NCBI GenBank assembly: GCA_037974335.1
Contig: CM075724.1
Span: 72,100,850-72,164,849, forward strand
Reading direction: 5' to 3'
Length of the DNA stretch: 64,000 nucleotides
Source of the DNA: Prionace glauca
Taxonomy: Eukaryota > Chordata > Chondrichthyes > Carcharhiniformes > Carcharhinidae
The translations under genes were made by a program, and so were the position numbers. Of this stretch, positions 45,130 through 57,208 are shown one piece after another. The notes below the pieces were generated by a model that was given only the letters and a program-made list of their open reading frames with translations, was not told the DNA's origin and did not search any database. Positions within the stretch are counted from its first letter, which is position 1. Each line of letters begins with the position of its first letter.

Positions 45130-45868
45130 AAACATAAGAACGTAAGAAATAGGAGCAGGAGTAGGCCATCTGGCCCTTCGAGCCTGCCCCGCCATTCGAT
45201 AAGATCATGGCTGATCTGTCGTGGCTCAGTTCCACATTCCGGCCCTCTTCCCATAACCCTTAATCCCCTCTCTTATCAGAAACCCATTAACCCGCTTCTT
45301 GAAAATATTTAGCGAGGCAGCCTCCACCACTTCAACGGGTAGAGAATTCCAGAGATTCACCACCCTTTGAGTGAAGAAGTTCCTCCTCAACTCCGTTCTA
45401 AAACGCCCCCCCCCCCACCCTTTATCTTGAGGCTGTGCCCTCTAGTCCTACTGTCTTTTTTGAGCGGGAAGAGTCTCTCCACCTCTATCTTATCCATCCC
45501 ATTCATCATCTTATACGTCTCAATGAGATCTCCCCTCATTCTTCTAAACTCCAACGAGTACAAGCCTAGTTCATTCAGCCTCTCCTCATAGCTCAACCTC
45601 CTCAACTCCGGTATCAGCCTAGTAAACCTCCTCTGCACTCCCTCCAAGGCCAAAATATCTTTGCGCAGGTGCGGCGCCCAAAACTGCACACAGTACTCCA
45701 GCTGCGGCCTTACCAATGCCCTATACAGCTGCAGCAAGACCTCCCTACTTTTATATTCAACCCCCTTCGCTATGAAGGCCAGCATCCCATTCGCGTTCCT
45801 GACCACCTGCTGCACCTGCAAGCTGGGTTTTTGCGACTCATGCACAAGGACCCCGAGGTCCTTCGGGT
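45130..45868 (-). mobile_element. CR1 family B LINE, 3' half
   Basis: Reversed family B end (CATAAGAACGTAAGAAATAG) to a 5' break at GGACCCCGAGGTCCTTCGGG. The coding part is largely open on the minus strand from about 45868 to 45400 (LRRLSYEERLNELGLYSLEF). At the family G-run position it has an 11-base run followed by T and GGG, so the repeat has been interrupted. Confidence 0.88.
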
Positions 45869-45869
45869 A

Positions 45870-46305
45870 AGCATTCTCCAAGGCGGCCTTCATGACACAC
45901 GACAGCGCAGAGTCGCTGAACAGAGACTGATAGCCAAGTTCCGCACACATGAGGACGGTCTCAACAGGGATCTTGGGTTCATGTCGCACTATCTGTAACC
46001 CCCGTGACTTACCTGGGTTTGCAAAACCTCACTTACTGTACTGTCTGGAGACAATACACATCTCTCTAAACTGTGATCAGTGCTCCTTCCACTCACATTA
46101 TCAGCCACTTTAAGACTTGAACAGCAGGTTAGGTGTAAGGATTCGCATTCTAATCAGCAACTGTCTGTGCTTTATATGCTCTGTCTGAGGCCAGAACTCT
46201 CCATTCACCTGAGGAAGAGGCAGTCCCCTCGATAGCTTGCTTGCTTGTGAGAATATTATCAAATAAATCGGTTGGACTAAAACCTGGTGTTGTCAGACTT
46301 TTTAC
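45870..46305 (+). mobile_element. Unclassified retroelement 3' end, copy 2 (Penelope-like possible)
   Basis: The short frame RLIAKFRTHEDGLNRDLGFM (45920-45995) resembles the end of Penelope-type GIY-YIG domains (NRDxG). The rest matches copy 1 at 35.1 kb: TTGAACAGCAGGTTAGGTGT to TAAATCGGTTGGACTAAAAC. The 5' part abuts the family B LINE, which may have split it. Confidence 0.5.
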
Positions 46306-46356
46306 TATAGCATGGCGGCCAGAAGAGCACATTCGAGCTGTGAGTGAACGACCGTT

Positions 46357-47083
46357 TAGAACATAGAACATTACAGCACAAACAGGCCCTTCGGCCCTCG
46401 AGTTGCGCCGATCACATCAACCCCACCAATCTATAGACCTATCTATAACCCCCAATCCCATTAAACCCCATATACTCATCCAGAAGTATTTTAAAAGACT
46501 TCGAGTTCGCCTCCACCACCGATGACGGCAGCCGATTCCATTCACTCACCACCCTCTTAGTGAAAGACTTACCCCTAACATCACCTCTGTACTTCCCTCC
46601 CCGCACCTTAAATCTGTGTCCTCTCGTAGCGACCATTTCAACCCGGGGAAATAGCCTCTGAGAGTCCACCCTATCTATTCCTCTCAACATTTTATAAACT
46701 TCTATCAGGTCGCCTCTCAACCTTCGCCTCTCCAGGGAAAAGAGTCCCAGCTCCCTCAACCTATCTTCATAAGGCATGCCTCCCAGTCCAGGCAACATCC
46801 TTGTAAATCTCTCTGCACCCTTTCAATAGCTTCTACGTCTTTCCTATAGTGAGGCGAACAGAACTGCGCACAGTACTCCAAATGAGGCCTGACAAGGCTC
46901 CTGTAAAGTTGCAGCATTACCTCCCGACTCCTAAACTCAATCCCTCGATTAATGAAGGCCAGTACACCATACGCCTTCTTGACCACCTCCTCCACCTGCG
47001 AGGCCGATTTAAGAGTCCTGTGGACCCGGACCCCGAGATCCTTCTGCTCTTCAACGCTACTAATTCTCCTGCCCTTGATAGTG
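46357..47083 (-). mobile_element. CR1 family D LINE, 5'-truncated
   Basis: Reversed family D tail (AACAGGCCCTTCGGCCCTCG) at 46357-46410, then the C-terminal domain in two open pieces (46439-46798 and part of 46756-47355) with a one-base loss near 46810 (CTCTCTGCACC against CTCCTCTGCACC). The catalytic FADD region is not included. Confidence 0.88.
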
Positions 47084-47399
47084 ATAGTCTGATCGAGCTT
47101 CAACACAACCTTCCTGCTATTATTTTCCATGCCACGCTTAAAAGAGCCAATTAATCGATCTGACCTTTTAAGCACGAAATCTCCCTGTCTTGTCTCCAGA
47201 CCCGATGCATGTCCATCCGATAAGTGGAAAATAGTGGAACTAAATGTTGTGTTGCCTTTTTTGTTACTGACTCCGTCCTTGCAAAGCCCTCCCCGTCTAA
47301 CTAGCTCATCTCTACCGCCGTGTAATCTAAGATTTCCTTCCTCACTACTTAGCAACCATTACTTTATGCGTCCTTTGCCAATTTACTGAACACAGAACA
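47084..47399. other. Unassigned spacer
   Basis: No repeat recognised between two LINE pieces. Confidence 0.35.
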
Positions 47400-47640
47400 T
47401 TCCCGCCTAGATCATTGATGTACAAAAAGAAATTTAGGATCCGGCACCAATCCCTGTGTTATAACACTGGACACAGACTTCCATTCACGAAAACAATATT
47501 CGATTCCCACAGTCTGATTCCTGCCACTAAGTCAATTTTGATTTCCAACTTGCCAAATTTTCTTGGATTTCATGGACTCTTACCTCTTTGATCATTTTTC
47601 CGTATGGGACATTGTGAAACGCCTCAGTTGTGACGTCCAG
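47400..47640 (-). mobile_element. Old CR1-like RT fragment
   Basis: Minus-strand sequence resembles the VAFDKVPYGKMIKE-type block (TCATTTTTCCGTATGGGACA, TGTGAAACGCCTCAG) followed by decayed pieces. Orientation is opposite to the next element. Confidence 0.5.
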
Positions 47641-47659
47641 ATTTAGGAGACGAGGGGTG

Positions 47660-49765
47660 GAGTAGAACATTGCAGGGGCTGGGAACACCTGAAATGTGGA
47701 GCTTATTCAAGAAGCAGCTACTGTGAGTCCTTGCTAAATATGTACCTGTTAGGCAGGGAGGAAGTTGTCGAGCGAGGGAACCATGGTGTCCGAAGGAAGT
47801 TGAATCTCTAGTGAAGAGGAAGAAGGAGGCTTATGTAAAGATGAGACGTGAAGGCTCAGTTAGGGCACTGGAGAGTTATAAATTAGCCAAGAAGGAGTTA
47901 AAGAGAGAGTTAAGAAGAGCTAGAAGAGGACATGAGAAGACTTTGGCGGATTGTATCAAGGAAAATCCTAAAGCTTTCTACAGGTATGTCAAGAATAAGA
48001 GATTGGTTAGGGCAAGATTAGGGCCAGTCAGAGACAGCAGTGGGAAGTTATGCGTGGAGCCTGAAGAGATAAGTGAGGCACTGAATGAGTATTTTTTGAC
48101 AATATTCACACAGGGAAAAGTCAGCTTAGTCGAGGAGAATACTGCGATGCCAGGTAGTAAACTAGACGGGATTGAGCTACATAAGGCGGAGGTGTTGGCA
48201 ATTCTTGAGAGTGTGAAAATAGATAAGTCCCCTGGGTCAGATGGGATTTACCCTAGGATTCTCTGGGAGGCTAAGGAGGAGATTACAGAGCCTTTGGCTT
48301 TGATCTTCAGGCCGTCATTGGCTTCAGGTATAGTGCTGGAAGACTGGAGGATAGCAAATGTTCCAGAAGGGGAGTAGAGACCATCTTGGGTATTATAGAC
48401 CAGTGAGCCTTACTTCTGTTGTGGGCAAAGTTTTGGAAAGAGTTATAAGGGATAGGATTTATAATCATCTAGAGGGAAATAAATTGATTAGGGATAGTCA
48501 ACACGGTTTTGTGAAGGGTAGGTTGTGCCTCACAAACCTTACTGAGTTTGTTGAAATATGACCAAAGAGGTGGATAAGGATAAGGTAGTTGCTGTGGTGT
48601 AAAAGGATTTTAGCAAAGTGTTTGATAAGGTTCCCCATGGTAGGCTATTGCAGAAAATGCAGATGCAAGGGATTGAGGGTGATTTAGCAGTTTGGATCAG
48701 GAATTGGCTCGCTGATAGAAGACAGAAGTTGGTAGTTGATGGGAAATATTCAACCTGGAGTGCAGTTACAAGTGGTGTACCTCAAGGATCTGTTTTGGGG
48801 CCACTGCTGTTTGTAATTTTCATAAATGACCTAGATGACGGTGTAGAAGGATGGATTAGTAAATTTGCTGACGTCACTAAAGTCGGAGGAGTTGTAGACA
48901 GTGAGGATGGATGTTACAGTTTGCAGAGGGACATAGATAAGCTGCAGAGCTGGACCGAGAGGTGGCAGGTGGAATTTAATACGGAAAAGTATGAAGCACT
49001 TTGGTAAGAATAACAGGAGTACAGAATATAGGGCTGATGGAAGGACTCTTAGTAGTGTTGACGAGCAGAGTGATCTCAGGGTACATGTGCATAGCTCCCT
49101 GAAAGTTGGTACCCACGTTAATAAGGTTGTTAAGAAGGCGTACGGTGTGTTAGCTTATATTGGTAGAGGGATTCAATTTCAGAGCCGTGAGGTCATGCAA
49201 CAATTGTACAAAACTTTGGTGCAGCCGCACTTGGAGTATTGTGTACATTTCTGGTCGCCGCATTATAACAAAGATGTGGAGGCATTGGAAAGGGTGCAGA
49301 GGAGGTTTACCAGGATGTTGCCTCGTATGGTGGGAAGGTCTTATGAGGAAAGGCTGAGGGACTTGAGGTTATTTTCATTGGAGAGAAGAAGGTTACGTGG
49401 TGACCTGATTGAGGCATACAAGATGATGAAAGGAGTGGATAGGGTGGACAGTGAGAGCCTTTTACCTCGGATAGTGATGGCTAACACAAGGGGACATTGC
49501 TTTAAATTAAGGGGTGGTAATTATAGGACGGATGTCAGAGGTAGGTTCTTTACTCAGAGGGTAGTAAGGTCGTGGAATGCCCTGCCTGCAACAGTTGTGG
49601 ACTCGCCAACTTTAAGGGCGTTCAAATGATCTGTGGATAGGCATATGGATAACATTGGAATAGTTTAGGTTAGAAGGTCATTAGATTGGTTCCACTGTTC
49701 GGCGCAACATCGAGGGCCGAAGGGCCTGTACTGCAGTGTAAAGTTCTATGTTATATGTAGAGTAT
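47660..49765 (+). mobile_element. CR1 family E LINE, long copy
   Basis: Runs from the end of the endonuclease-RT linker (47660-47810) to the tail GGGCCGAAGGGCCTGTACTG with GTTCTATGTTATATG at 49735-49765. It is a separate subfamily from A, B and D, with clear full RT coverage. Confidence 0.88.
47811..49629 (+). pseudogene. CR1 family E reverse transcriptase with altered active site
   Basis: Open pieces in order: 47811-48377 (KRKKEAYVKMR, IDKSPGSDGIYPRILWEA), 48358-48561 (YYRPVSLTSVVGKVLERV, DSQHGFVKGRLCLTNL), 48618-49007 (FDKVPHGRLLQKM, SGVPQGSVLGPLLF) and 48991-49629 (VVKKAYGVLAYIGRG to FFTQRVVRSWNALPA). Frame changes are near 48365, 48560, 48600 and 49000. At 48864-48875 the catalytic box reads FADV: the second aspartate (GAC or GAT) is GTC, which should abolish polymerase activity. 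The last codons end in TGA at 49627-49629. Confidence 0.83.
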
Positions 49766-52700
49766 ATTAACTTCCCTGCCCCCATCGACACACCCACTCG
49801 CCACCTCGAAACATGCAATCATCTTGATAGACGTGATATACCGTTGACAAACAGTAAATCACCAAGGCCATTCTTGGCTAACCCTTGCCTCCTCAAATAG
49901 AGACCGATTATGTCCCTCATATTTTTCTAAATAATTTCCTGCCACGATGTTAAATTCTCTGACATGTAATGACATGCGATTAGCAATTGAAAACCAGATA
50001 CTCAGCACAACTAGTTCCCTGTCTTATCGTGCAGGCAGACATAGTCCGAGTATGCCGATAACCACTGGCCCCTGCTCTCATCTCCACCCCCTCTTCGCCC
50101 CCATGTTTCCCCTATGCCAATCAGAATCAAGTTTCCAGCTAGCTGTTTGGTTGCTCCCCCAAACCCTCCCGTAAATGTCATTTCTTCATTTTCTACTCAG
50201 TAACATTTTCTTATCGCATTTGGCAGAGAAAAAAGCACATCGAAATCTAAAATGTCATCACAGCTCTGATACAATTAACTATTGACTGTCACTAACTAAG
50301 ATTGTTAACGATTTTTATGGTCCGAGAGGTTCCCTGCACAGATTATTGCGAGCTCTGATGTGTGTGTAACCTGACTCCAACACCGAAAAAAGGGCATCGA
50401 AAAGAAAGTTGATACCAATATTTTGAAAGGAGCTTCGATAATCAGTCAGAGAATGGCCGTGTTTAGTCATTTATTTATATTTAATATACGTCTTACGCAA
50501 ATCACAGCATGAGTGACCAAGGAAAATGTGTCAACGTCATGCTGATTTTGGCCAGGTTACTGCAATTTCCTACCTCCATGAGGTAAAAGTTACACCAGCC
50601 TTAACATGACGCTTCAGCGCACGCACGTCTTTTACAAACTGTGTTAGGCCATGGACATAAACTAAATTTTAGTTTACTTGTCCATTCCTCCACAATTATC
50701 CAGGATGTACCAGGTCGTCTCCCGGACCATAGCGGGGAATGTTGTGCCTCTTTGGCTACATTTCATTACAAGAGCTATAATAAGCAAGTCTGATGATAAT
50801 TATGATAAACAGGTCTGATTTTCGTTTCATGTTATAAAATCCCCATTGGATATTTGCTGTATAATTGTGAAGTATTTCGTTATTGATGAATTAGGAGAAC
50901 GGAAACAATTTGATATATAGAACGTTGTCTTCAATATTTTATTCAATCTCAAAATCTATGATATGACGCTGGCATCTTCCATAATAATTTAGCTGGATGT
51001 GTTTGCATGGGGGCACCGCGGAACACTAAATCAGCCTATTAAAAGTTAATAGGTTGATTTACGTTAATAGCTGCACAATCAAAGTAATTGAAACAGGACG
51101 TTCGCAGTTGCTGAATTTTGGAGGTTGGCCATGATTGTAGGTGCTACGAACCATATTGCGAAGACATGTTTGAAATTTTGAATCATTAGTTCTTTAAGTT
51201 AGCTCACTATTTAATTATGTAACTAACATATTCTAAGAAAAGAGCCACATCAACTAACAAAATACCAGTTTATGTTGACAATTATTCCAAGCAGCGATAT
51301 TACATGTCACAAAGACTGTCACAAAATATTCATATTGCAGGCGACCCAAAAATAAGTGAATCAAAGCTGAATATGTACGAGACGGGAACACGATTTTTTT
51401 TTTAATATCAGGAAGGAAAAAGGGTTATTAGAATAGGCGGGAAAGTGAAGTTGGGTATTATTATGTCAGATCAGTTCTGATCTGATTGAATACCAGGGAA
51501 GACTAGATGTGCCGAATGTAGTAGTTCCGCCCATGTGTCTTATAATCTAAAACTGAAATCAGGTAATCTTCAAGCTCGGGAATTAAATATTAATATCTAA
51601 AAGAAATGGCTGCAACGTTAAACTTGAGCCGACAAGAGTTACCAGCTTCATAATAGCCGTGCCCGTGATAAGTGCGACATAGGACTATCCCCACAGAAGA
51701 AATCAAATGGATCAATGGGCAAGACAGCAATATAGTGACTGTACACACTCCATCCAACGAGACAAACAACTTTCTGCTGCATGTAATCGGTTTTCAGGTT
51801 AGTTATATATTCCCTCGGTCGCAAGCCAGATGTTTCAGTCTTGACATTTGCTCCTTAGAAAGAAATTGTGCCTCCAGAGTCAAAAGCGAATGAAAGACTC
51901 ATACAATCTCGCCAATATCTGAATCAACGAAACGAGCGAAAAACATGGATGTGTTAAATCGTTTGAATAAGTTTGACATTTTACCCATTGCTACGTCCCT
52001 TGTCTTGTTTTGTAACCAACAGCATTCCTGTGAATCACTTTCACATTACCAGTCACTAAATTGTCATCTTTACGTCAGTATATGGCATCACATTCTAGCT
52101 TTTAATTAGTAAGATATGTTTCCGCAGTAGATGTTCTAATTTTGATTGAGCACAGTATTAGTCTTTGTAAAAGAAAATGCGTCAAGTAATAAAATTAAAT
52201 TAATATTTGTAGGTTTTGCAGCTTATACGAAATAAATAAACGTCAAATAACTCTAGGTCATATCTATAAATGAACACAATACGGTGATGAATTTAAAATG
52301 TTAGAAGAGAAGCTGCTGTGAATAAGTAAATTGATGTTCTCAGCTTTTTACTTTAATTGGTTAAAACAACACATTTACGATGTGTTTTTTTAGGAAACTT
52401 TGAACTTGATTAAAACATGTGTAAAGTTGGCGATTCTACCAAAAGTATTTTCCAAAATAGTATAGCAATTTCACTGCTCCTCGTATTTCGACATTGTTCC
52501 CACAACTATTTATTTATATAAGTACCTCGCTGTCACGCCATGAGGAATAGTTCACAATTAGCATGAATTTCTCCTCTAAGATAACATGACACTCTTTGAT
52601 AGCTCAGGTAAGTTTAGAGTTGAAGCTTCCACTTTAATGTCCAGCAATGAACAATGCACAAGGATGCTCGTATGCAATTTTTTTTAAAGAACGCATCTGT

Positions 52701-52939
52701 TTAATAACATTGTCCAAAATTTTGGCAAAAAAAGAGTTTTTCATTGTCAAACTGTACATATTACATAATACATGACGAGGGTGCCTCAAAATGAATGGCG
52801 CTACGCTAAACGAAGGAAACAATCACTCAGGATTTACGTTCGTGAAAACGTTCAATATGGAATGTGTTCAGATTCACTAAAGTTCAACTTTATTCCTAGC
52901 TTTGCAAATAGTTTTCGGCATTTACCATTAGCGCATCCC
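49766..52939. other. 3.2 kb of mostly unique DNA
   Basis: The longest stretch without a recognisable long repeat. One decayed CR1-like tail lies at 51405-51545. A plus-strand frame at 51672-51893 ends near a CAG|GTTAGT donor-like site but has no domain. No exon of the Ig genes was recognised here. Confidence 0.5.
51405..51545 (+). mobile_element. Decayed CR1-like 3' tail
   Basis: AAGGGTTATTAGAATAGGCG followed by GATCAGTTCTGATCTGATTG and ATGTGCCGAATGTAGTAG, the shape of an old family B/C end. Confidence 0.45.
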
Positions 52940-53143
52940 CTAATTAGCACTGCTGTCACACAATGCCATGGACCTGGGTTCAGTTCCGGCATCGGGTCAC
53001 TATCATTGTGGAGTATGCACACTCAAACAAACAAAGAACAACCCAGCACGGGAAACAGGCTCTTCGGCCCAACAAAAACGCGCCGCCGCTTCTTTCTACA
53101 CTTACTCTGTTCTGTGCCTGTTTGCTTGGGTTTCCTCCGGGTG
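52940..53143. mobile_element. Mosaic of SINE head and CR1 family A pieces
   Basis: Three short pieces follow one another: a plus-strand SINE head (52940-53015, CTGGGTTCAGTTCCGGCATC), a minus-strand family A tail (53018-53090, CAGCACGGGAAACAGGCTCT), and a plus-strand bit of family A UTR (53120-53143, GGGTTTCCTCCGGGTGG). The large family A element then begins. Confidence 0.6.
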
Positions 53144-53786
53144 GAAGAAGAGGAGTAATGTTCCAAAGGCTACCCCAGGGGTAGTCTCTCAAGATAGCAG
53201 GGGTAAGGCACCAACTGAGGTGGAAAGGACACGAGGGGAAGAGGAAAATGCCTCAGAGGGAAGAAAGGGGTCTGGATGTGAGATAGTGGTGGGTGATGGG
53301 AGGGTTAGAGGAATTGATAGGCGGTTCTGTGGGCAAAAGCGGGGCTCCAGGATGGTGGTCTGCCTCCCTGGAGCTGGGGTACAGGATGTGTCAGAGAGGG
53401 TAGAGGGAATCTTGAAGGGCCAAGGGACCGGGGCGGATGTAATTATACATGTAGGAGAGAAGGACATAGGAAGGAAGAGTAGGGGGGAAATACGTACGCA
53501 GTTCAGGGAGTTGGGAGCCAGGCTGAAGTGTAGGGCCTCCAGGGTGGCGATCTCTGGGCTGCTGCCAGTGCCCAGCAATAGCAGGGATAAGAATAATGAG
53601 ATCCTGCAGCTGAATGCATGGCTGAGGGATTGGTGCAGGACAGAGGGTTTTAGTTTTGATGACCATTGGGAAGTCTTTGCAAAGGAAGGGCACTTCTATA
53701 AGAGGGATAGGGAACACTTTAATGGGAAGGGGACACATATTTTAGCTGGGAGGTTGGCTGGAGTGTTTAGGCAGGGTTTAAACTAG
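53144..53786 (+). pseudogene. CR1 ORF1: esterase-like (SGNH) domain
   Basis: CR1 ORF1 proteins of vertebrates carry an esterase-like domain and act with the RNA in the retrotransposition particle. Here the frame shows CEIVVGDGRVRGIDRRF (block I region), DVIIHVGEKDIGRK, VAISGLLPVPS and a C-terminal HFNGKGTHILAGRL (the Asp/His block equivalent). The usual block I GDS is GDG, so the nucleophilic serine appears lost, and the usual GTND of the second block is GEKD. The frame stays open to TAG at 53784-53786; its N-terminal end is cut or rearranged at about 53144. ORF2 starts about 50 bp later. Confidence 0.65.
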
Positions 53787-53833
53787 TTTGGGGGGGTGGG
53801 GAGGACAGAGACAACTCAGGCACTGGGAGTGAG

Positions 53834-56640
53834 TTGGAGGTCAGGGTAAGTCTAGTTGATAGGAAAATCCCCCAGAAGAAGAAGGATCCGAGAGGGTCTG
53901 AGGGTCTTAGGTGCATCTGTTTTAATGCGAGGAGTGTGACGGGAAAGTCAGATGTACTTAGGGCCTTGATGTTCGCGAGGAATTTAGATGTGGTGGCAGT
54001 GACAGAGACATGGTTAAAGGAGGGGCAGGACTGGCAGCTAAATGTTCCAGGGTATAAGTGATTTAGGTGTGATAGGGCAGGGTTGAAAAGAGGAGGGGGA
54101 GTGGCGCTCTTAGTTAGGGAGCAGATCACAGCGGTGCAGAGGGAGGATAACATGGAGGGGTTGGGAATTGAATCTCTGTGGGTGGACTTGAGGAATAGGA
54201 AGGGGGCCATTACTATGCTAGAAATGTACTATAGGCCGCCCGATAGCCCACGGACAGTGAAAGAGGATACATGTAGGGACATTTTGGATAAGTGTAGGAA
54301 GAATAGGGTTTTTGTAGTGGGAGATTTTAATCTCCCTGGGGTGGATTGGAAGGTGCCTAGAGCTGGGGAGTCTGATGGGAAGGAATTCGTAAGATGTGTA
54401 TTGGAAGGATCCTTGCAACAGTATTTAGATAGCCCAACTAGAGAGGGGGCGATACTGGATTTAGTTCTGGGAAATGAGCCAGGTCAGGTGGTTGAGGTTG
54501 CAGTAGGCGAACATGTGGCTAATAGCGACCACAACTCCGTTTACTTTAGGATACGAATGGAAAAAGATGAGAGCTATCCTAAGGGGAGGGTGCTAAATTG
54601 GGGGAAGGCTAGATACAGCCAGATTAGGCAGGAGCTTAGGGATACAGACTGGGACAGGCTGTTGGAAGGCAAGACCATGTTAGGCATGTGGGAATCTTTC
54701 AAGGGAAAACTGCAAAGGGTGCAGGAAAGGTATGTGCCGGTTCAGAAAAAGGATGGGAAAGGTAGGATTAGGGAACCGTGGATTACTAGCTGGGAACAGA
54801 GAGAGCGTTGGAGGAATACAGAGAGAGTAGGAGGGATCTCAAATGGGGAGTTAGGAGAGCAAAGAGGGGGCAAGAGATGGCTTTGGCAGGTAGGGTCAAG
54901 GAGAATGCAAACGCGTTTTACTCCTATTTTAAGAACAAAAGCTGGCTAGGGGTAAAATCGGTCCTCTCAGGGACTGGCATGGGGAATTGTGCTTAAAGGC
55001 AGAGGGAATGGGGGAGATCCTGAATGAATACTTTGCGTCGGTATTCACGAAGGAGAGGGGCTTGATGTCTAGTACGGTCATTGAGGGAGCAGTAGACCAA
55101 TTGAAAGATCTATCGATTACGAGGAAAGAGGTGTTATGCTTTTAGAGGGCATTAAAACTGATAAAGCTCTGGGGCCTGATTGCATTTATCCTAGGCTGCT
55201 TAGAGAGGCAAGGGATGAGATTGCTGGGCCTCTGAAGCAAATCTTTGTCTCTTCTTTGGACACAGGTGAGGTCCCAGAGGACTGGAGGATAGCAAACGTG
55301 GTACGTTGTTTAAAAAGGGTAGGAGGGATAGCCCAGGTAACAATAGGCCAGTGAGCTTAGCGTCAGTGGTGGGTAAGTTGATGGAAAGGATTCTTCGGGA
55401 TAGGATGTATGCGCACTTGCAGCGTTGCGATCTGATTAAGGATACGCAGCATGGCTTTGTCAAGGGGAAATCTTGCCTTACGAATCTGGTAGAATTCTTT
55501 GAGGAGGAGACCAAAACGGTCGACAAAGGTCAAGCCGTTGATGTCGTCTATATGGATTTTAGTAAGGCGTTTGACAAAGTCCCTCATGGTAGGTTGGTAC
55601 AGAAGATTAAAGCTCATGGGATATGTGGTCAGGTATCTAGATGGGTAGAGAACTGGCTTGCAAAGAGGAGTCAGAGAGTAGCAGTGGAGGGGACCTTTTC
55701 TAGGTGGAGGTCTGTCACTAGTGGTGTGCCGCAGGGCTCAGTACTGGGACCTCTTCTCATTGTAGTGTATATAAATGGTCTGGAAGAGGGAGTAGGTGCT
55801 GAGATCAGCAAATTTGCTGATGACACCAAGATGGCTGGATTGTCAGGCAGTGAGGAGCAATGTCTGGCAATACAGCGGGATATTGATAGGCTGGTTGATT
55901 GGGCAGATACGTGGCAAATGGAGTTTAATCCGGATAAATGTGAGGTGATGCATTTTGGCCGGAATAATGTAGGGGGAAGTTATATGATAAAGGGTAAGCC
56001 CGTAAGGAGTATAGAATCGCAGCGAGGCCTGGGGGTGCAAGTGCACAAGTCTTAGAAGGTGGCACTGCAAGTGGAGAGTGTGGTGAAGAAAGCCTATGGT
56101 ATGTTAGCCTTTATAGGAAGGGGTATAGAAAATAAGAACTGGAGTCTAATGTTGCAGTTGTACAGAATGTTGATTAGGCCGCATTTGGAGTACTGCGTCC
56201 AGTTCTGGTCGCCCTACTACCGGAAGGACGTGGAGACTCTACAGAGAGTGCAGAGAAGGTTTACCAGGATGTTGCCTGGTATGGAAGGACTGGGGTATGA
56301 GGAAGACTGAAGAAATTGGGGCTTGTTTCCCTTGAAAGACGCCGACTGAGGGGGGGATCTAATAGAGATATATAAGATTATGATGGGTATAGATAGAGTA
56401 AACAGTGGTAAGCTATTTCCTGTAATAGGGACACGTAGAACAAGGGGCCATGGAATTAAAGTGAAGGGGGGAGAGGTACAACACAAATATTAGAGGGAAG
56501 TTTTTCACACAGAGGGTAGTGGGGGTATGGAATGCTCTGCCAAGTAAGGTGGTGGAGGCAGACACAGTAGAGTCCTTCAAGAGTAACTTAGGCAGGCACA
56601 TGACTGAGTTGGAGATGGGTGGATATAGGAGATCCTTTTA
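53834..56640 (+). pseudogene. CR1 ORF2: APE endonuclease plus reverse transcriptase, broken
   Basis: The endonuclease nicks target DNA and the reverse transcriptase copies the LINE RNA there. EN motifs: CFNARSV (53.92 kb), VTETWLKEG, YRPPDSP, GDFNLPGVDW (54.32 kb) and SDHNSVYF (54.52 kb). An in-frame TGA at 54059-54061 splits EN, but the frame continues to 54949. RT pieces: 55136-55354 (LGPDCIYPRLLREARDE; the usual SPG is ALG), 55306-56055 ([26 protein letters not shown] with intact FADD near 55810), 56059-56310 (PHLEYCVQFWSPYYRKD). Further breaks lie near 54800-55140, 55310, 56053 (TAG) and 56310. At least six disruptions in total. Confidence 0.88.
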
Positions 56641-57208
56641 AATAAGGGTCATTAGTATTGGGGCGTCCCTGGTAATGTGAATGGGTATAGTATGATGATA
56701 CTTTTTTCTCTATTTTCATTCACAGGTTTTAAGTCGGTCCACCTCGTGTCCAACGAGGGGTAAACACCCAATGGATCGTACTGGGACTACTCTGTTTTGT
56801 TCCAGATTGGCCTCGTGCTTCATGTCGTTAGTGTGTGCCTAAACTGGACAAGATACTGGGCAAGACGACAGCTCAGTGACTATCGCTGATTGCTGTGCAG
56901 ACACATGGATTTGGGCCGGTGTCTGTGGGAGTTTGCGCATTCTCCCCGTGCTTGCGTGGGTTTTCTCCGGGTGCTCCGGTTTCCTCCCACACCCCAAAGA
57001 TGTGCTGTTAGGCTGATTGGCAGGAATAAATTGTCCCTAAATCAGTTTCCCTCAACCTGGATGGCGACAACGCCGGCATACCCACATCACGATAAAACAT
57101 TAGACAGGGGTCGTGGGTAGAGAGGTGGACTGGTAGTGTTGAGATGGCGGCGCGGGCTCGTTGGGCCGAAGGGCCTGTTTCCCGGGCTGATTTTGTTCTT
57201 TGTCCTTT

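Larger units (their letters stand above)
53144..57208 (+). mobile_element. CR1 family A LINE, nearly full length
   Basis: The most complete LINE of the window: ORF1 (to 53786), ORF2 with endonuclease and reverse transcriptase (53834-56640), and the whole 3' UTR to the GTTCTTTG tail at 57208. The UTR holds the CACCTCGTGTCCAACGAGG hairpin (about 56738-56757) and a SINE-like block (56868-57020). Coding frames are broken several times, so it is inactive. Confidence 0.92.

Noticed and set aside
51672-51893. Plus-strand exon ending at a GTTAGT donor-like site
   Set aside because: There is only a donor-like site, with no convincing acceptor or domain.
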